Below, one piece after another: positions 61,507-64,000 of a DNA stretch of 64,000 bases. The stretch is from the NCBI RefSeq assembly GCF_035503745.1, contig NZ_DATJTC010000035.1, positions 1-64,000 on the forward strand, read 5' to 3'. Positions within the stretch are counted from its first letter, which is position 1. Every line of letters starts with the position of its first letter. A program made the position numbers and the translations under genes. This stretch comes from Dyella_B sp035503745 (GTDB lineage: Bacteria > Pseudomonadota > Gammaproteobacteria > Xanthomonadales > Rhodanobacteraceae). The notes below the pieces were generated by a model. That model worked only from the letters and a program-made list of their open reading frames with translations. It ran no database searches and was not told the origin of the DNA.

Positions 61507-62160
61507 TCAACTGCGCACGCGCCCCTTGCCTTCGTTGTCCCAGTAACCGAACACGCGCCGCGCGATCAGCTTGTAAAGCCGCTTGCCCGTCGCGCGCCAC
61601 AGGCGCGAATGCCACGCCGGCGTTTTCAGCATCGCATGCTGGCGCCGGCTCAGCGCGTGATCGCAATACGTGCGCTTGTGCTTGAGCAGATGCCGCACGT
61701 CCTCGCGCGCCAGCAGGCGGAACAGCCGGCCGCGACGGCCGCGCGTGTAGGCGATCTGGAAATCCACCAGCGCGGGACATCCATCCTCGCGCACCAGCCA
61801 GTTCGGCTCCTTGGCCAGGTCGTTGTGCACCACGCCATGGCGATGCAATTGCGCGAGCAGCCGCAATGCCTGGCGGTAATAGGCACGATCGCGCGGCTGC
61901 GCCTGCTGCATCGGCTGGCCGGCGATATAGCTGCGCAGCAGTTCCCTGCCGTTCCAGCCGAGCAGGCGCGGCACGCCATCGACGCCGTCGAGTTTGGCCA
62001 GCGCCCGCGCTTCGCGCGCGGCGGCGCGGTGCGCGAAGGCGCGCGCCCACCAACGCGCGGCGAGAATGTCGCGGCGGATCATCCGCACGCCGTTACGCTC
62101 GACGATTTCGATGCGGCCCAGTTCGTCGGCCTTGAGCAAGGTGGGTTCGAGATTGGACAC
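61507..62160 (-). CDS. kinase-like phosphotransferase
   Basis: About 217 aa from GTG 62160 (TTG 62253 would add 31). It has a small protein-kinase-like fold: HRHGVVHNDLAKEPNWLV holds the catalytic Asp and following Asn, and VDFQIAY the metal-binding Asp. A basic C-terminus follows. It resembles LPS-core or RIO/Kdo kinase-like proteins of gammaproteobacteria. Substrate not known. Head-to-head with the DUF456 gene, with about 10 bases between the chosen starts. Confidence 0.72.
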   Translation of the reverse strand: MSNLEPTLLKADELGRIEIVERNGVRMIRRDILAARWWARAFAHRAAAREARALAKLDGVDGVPRLLGWNGRELLRSYIAGQPMQQAQPRDRAYYRQALRLLAQLHRHGVVHNDLAKEPNWLVREDGCPALVDFQIAYTRGRRGRLFRLLAREDVRHLLKHKRTYCDHALSRRQHAMLKTPAWHSRLWRATGKRLYKLIARRVFGYWDNEGKGRVRS

Positions 62161-62170
62161 AAGGCTACCG

Positions 62171-62746
62171 ATGGATGAAACGCGCGCGACTTGCCGGACG
62201 CGGCGCGAGGACGGACTATTGTGGCCGATCCGCGGCGAGGCCGCTGCGTTCAAGGATGGTCCTCTGGATATCGCGTTCTACATTCTGGGCGGCGTGCTGA
62301 TCGTGGGAGGACTGATCGGTGCGGTACTGCCCACCTTGCCGGGCATCCCGATGATCTTCGGCGGCATCTGGCTGATCGCCGCCGTGGACGGCTACCGTCA
62401 CCTGGGCACCGGCTGGCTGATCGCCCTGGGGCTGCTGGCCGCGTTCGGCGTGCTGGTGGATTTCATCGCCACCTCCCTTGGCGCCAAACGCCTGGGCGCG
62501 AGCCGGCAAGCGGTCTGGGGCGCTTCGCTGGGAACCCTGGTCGGCCTGTTCTTCGGCCTGCCGGGGTTGATCCTCGGCCCCTTCGTCGGCGCGCTGATCG
62601 GCGAGTTCGCCTCCAGCCGAAGCGTGCTGCGCTCGGCCCACGTCGGCCTGGGCACGTGGCTGGGGCTGCTGTTGGCCACGCTACTGAAGCTGGTGATTTC
62701 GCTGGTCATGGTGGGGCTGTTCGGCTTCCTCATGCTGTGGGGCTGA
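62171..62746 (+). CDS. DUF456 membrane protein
   Basis: 191 aa from ATG 62171. Glycine-rich membrane segments: ILGGVLIVGGLIGAVLPTLPG, IPMIFGGIWLIA, LGLLAAFGVLVDF and FGLPGLILGPFVGALIGEF (each shortened or below 20), typical of DUF456. The true start may be later, since the family begins close to the first membrane segment (CTG near 62265 has no ATG or GTG). Function unknown. Confidence 0.75.
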   Translation: MDETRATCRTRREDGLLWPIRGEAAAFKDGPLDIAFYILGGVLIVGGLIGAVLPTLPGIPMIFGGIWLIAAVDGYRHLGTGWLIALGLLAAFGVLVDFIATSLGAKRLGASRQAVWGASLGTLVGLFFGLPGLILGPFVGALIGEFASSRSVLRSAHVGLGTWLGLLLATLLKLVISLVMVGLFGFLMLWG

Positions 62747-62821
62747 CCCAACCTTGGATACATGACGCGTGGCCCGTGCCGCGCTTACGCTCGGCCTACT
62801 TCACTCCTGGGGATGTCCGAC

Positions 62822-64000
62822 ATGATCAAGCGCCTCGCCCTCGCCGTGGCGGTTGCACTGGTTGCCACCGGATCGGCTTACGCACAGACGCAAACACCAA
62901 AGGCACCCGCGTGGGTGGCGCGCAGCAATGCCGACGCGCAAGTGCTGCTTGCCGAGCAGGCACGCTTCAGCCCGGAATTTGCCACGCAAGTGGGCCTTGC
63001 CGGCTACGACGACAAAGTCGCCGACTTGAAGCCGGACCTGGACGCGCGCATGCGCGCCGCGCTGGTCGATACCAAGTCCAAACTGCAAGGCATGCTGGCA
63101 ACGGAAAAAGACACCAACGTGCGACAGGATTTGCAGATCATGCTGCAGACCGTGGACCTGCAGATCGAGGGCATCGATCTCAATCACAAATACATGCTGC
63201 CCTACCAAGACGTCGCGCAGCTGATCTTCAGCGGCGAGTTCTACCTGCTGAAGGATGACGTCGATCCCAAGCGTCGCGCGCTCGCCGTCAAACGCCTGCA
63301 GTGCTACGTGGGCCAGGCGCCGGGCTGCACCCCGATCGTCACGCTCGCCGAAGCGCAAACCACCGCGCGCCTCGGTGAAAAGAACCTGCTCGGCCCCTAC
63401 AAGCTCGACGTGGAACAGCGGCTTTCCAATACGCAACGCTACGCGCAGGGCATCCGCCAGTTGTTCGCCAAGTACAAGCTCGACGATGCGCAGGGCAAGG
63501 CCGCGCTCGATGCGATGGACAGCCAGCTGAAGGACTATGACGCCTGGACGCGCAGCACCATCGTGCCGCGCGAACGCAGCGATTTCCGCCTGCCCGAACC
63601 TTTGTACGCCTATAGCCTCAAGCAGGTCGGCATCGACATTGCGCCCGAGCAGCTGATCAAACAGGCGGAACTGGAATTCGTGGAACTGCGCTCGACCATG
63701 CAGATGATGGCACCGACCGTGGCCAAGGCCGAAGGCATCAAGGCCACCGATTATCGCGACGTGCTCAAGGCGCTCAAGCAACAGCAGCTGGGCAAGGACG
63801 ACGTGCTGCCGTGGTATCACCATGTGATCGACCAGATCCAGGACATCATCCGCCGCGAGCACATCATCACCCTGCCCGAGCGCCAGATGCAGATGCGCGT
63901 GGCCTCCGACGCCGAAGCTGCCGCCACGCCGGCGCCGCACATGGATCCGCCGCCGCTGATCGGCAACCACGGCGAACGCGGCACCTTCGTACTGACCATG
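62822..64000 (+). CDS. DUF885 family secreted protein, truncated at window edge
   Basis: 393 codons are visible with no stop; the gene continues to the right. Signal peptide MIKRLALAVAVALVATGSAY with cleavage near AYAQT. The mature part is helical and charged, with LPERQMQMRVASDAE and PPLIGNHGERGTFVLTM near the edge. DUF885 proteins have a metal-dependent peptidase-like fold; the HExxH-type motif would be beyond the window. Confidence 0.75.
   Translation, partial: MIKRLALAVAVALVATGSAYAQTQTPKAPAWVARSNADAQVLLAEQARFSPEFATQVGLAGYDDKVADLKPDLDARMRAALVDTKSKLQGMLATEKDTNVRQDLQIMLQTVDLQIEGIDLNHKYMLPYQDVAQLIFSGEFYLLKDDVDPKRRALAVKRLQCYVGQAPGCTPIVTLAEAQTTARLGEKNLLGPYKLDVEQRLSNTQRYAQGIRQLFAKYKLDDAQGKAALDAMDSQLKDYDAWTRSTIVPRERSDFRLPEPLYAYSLKQVGIDIAPEQLIKQAELEFVELRSTMQMMAPTVAKAEGIKATDYRDVLKALKQQQLGKDDVLPWYHHVIDQIQDIIRREHIITLPERQMQMRVASDAEAAATPAPHMDPPPLIGNHGERGTFVLTM

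Overview
The window is about 65% GC, densely packed chromosomal DNA with no prophage, CRISPR array or intact insertion sequence. Gene content and order point to a gammaproteobacterium of the Xanthomonadales, most likely Rhodanobacteraceae (Dyella, Rhodanobacter, Frateuria or Luteibacter-like). The pointers are a Clp-type CRP regulator divergent from speD, a split trpE...trpGDC order, and the birA-coaX-SPOR, PhoPQ, kynA and homogentisate genes.

Layout. 1-7.7 kb: speD, clp, then a leftward tryptophan operon (trpE, an exported chorismate-lyase-like protein, trpG, trpD, trpC, a HAD phosphatase) with mostly overlapping or abutting genes. 7.9-11.2 kb: a leftward three-gene operon with a PdsR/PdsS-like ('dedicated sortase system') two-component pair around an unknown secreted cysteine-rich protein; no sortase is present. 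11.2-11.9 kb: 700 bases with a possible tiny membrane protein, two strong plus-strand terminators and a perfect 16-bp palindrome, so small transcripts are likely. 11.9-18 kb: rpe, djlA, a cytochrome c, purC, an Mpo1-like membrane protein whose 3' end is made by a 105-bp MITE-like element, and transketolase. 18-27.5 kb: an outer membrane barrel protein, fructose-bisphosphate aldolase, a TonB-C-like protein, pyruvate kinase, an S9 peptidase, an S1/P1 nuclease, OsmC, GAPDH and thiol peroxidase.

27.5-34.9 kb is aromatic amino acid catabolism: fah, hmgA, hppD with a divergent MarR regulator, a POT peptide transporter and kynA. 35.1-38.7 kb: pdhA, pdhB and the E2 gene. 38.8-43.4 kb is a leftward cluster of a formaldehyde-activating-enzyme (Fae) homologue, an aldo/keto reductase, an aldehyde dehydrogenase and an MFS transporter, the most unusual gene combination here. 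43.7-46.4 kb: CpxRA-like genes divergent from a CpxP/Spy protein with an exact GTAAA-N5-GTAAA CpxR box between them. 46.5-50.7 kb: AhpD-like protein, AraC regulator, PiT phosphate transporter and BON protein. 50.8-56.2 kb: trpS with an extra C-terminal domain, arginase, tRNA-Thr(UGU), SPOR protein, coaX and birA. 56.4-64 kb: a Ser/Gly-rich secreted protein, a PepSY protein with phoPQ, dusA, fpr, a kinase-like protein, a DUF456 protein and a truncated DUF885 gene.

Most of the window is housekeeping metabolism. Its regulatory sequences are readable: a MarR operator between the -35 and -10 of hppD, a palindrome between kynA and pdhA, an AraC-type direct repeat and a possible Pho box. Two families of dispersed palindromic repeats sit in intergenic gaps. 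Gene identities rest on protein motifs read by eye; start codons were chosen from ribosome-binding sites, overlaps and family lengths.
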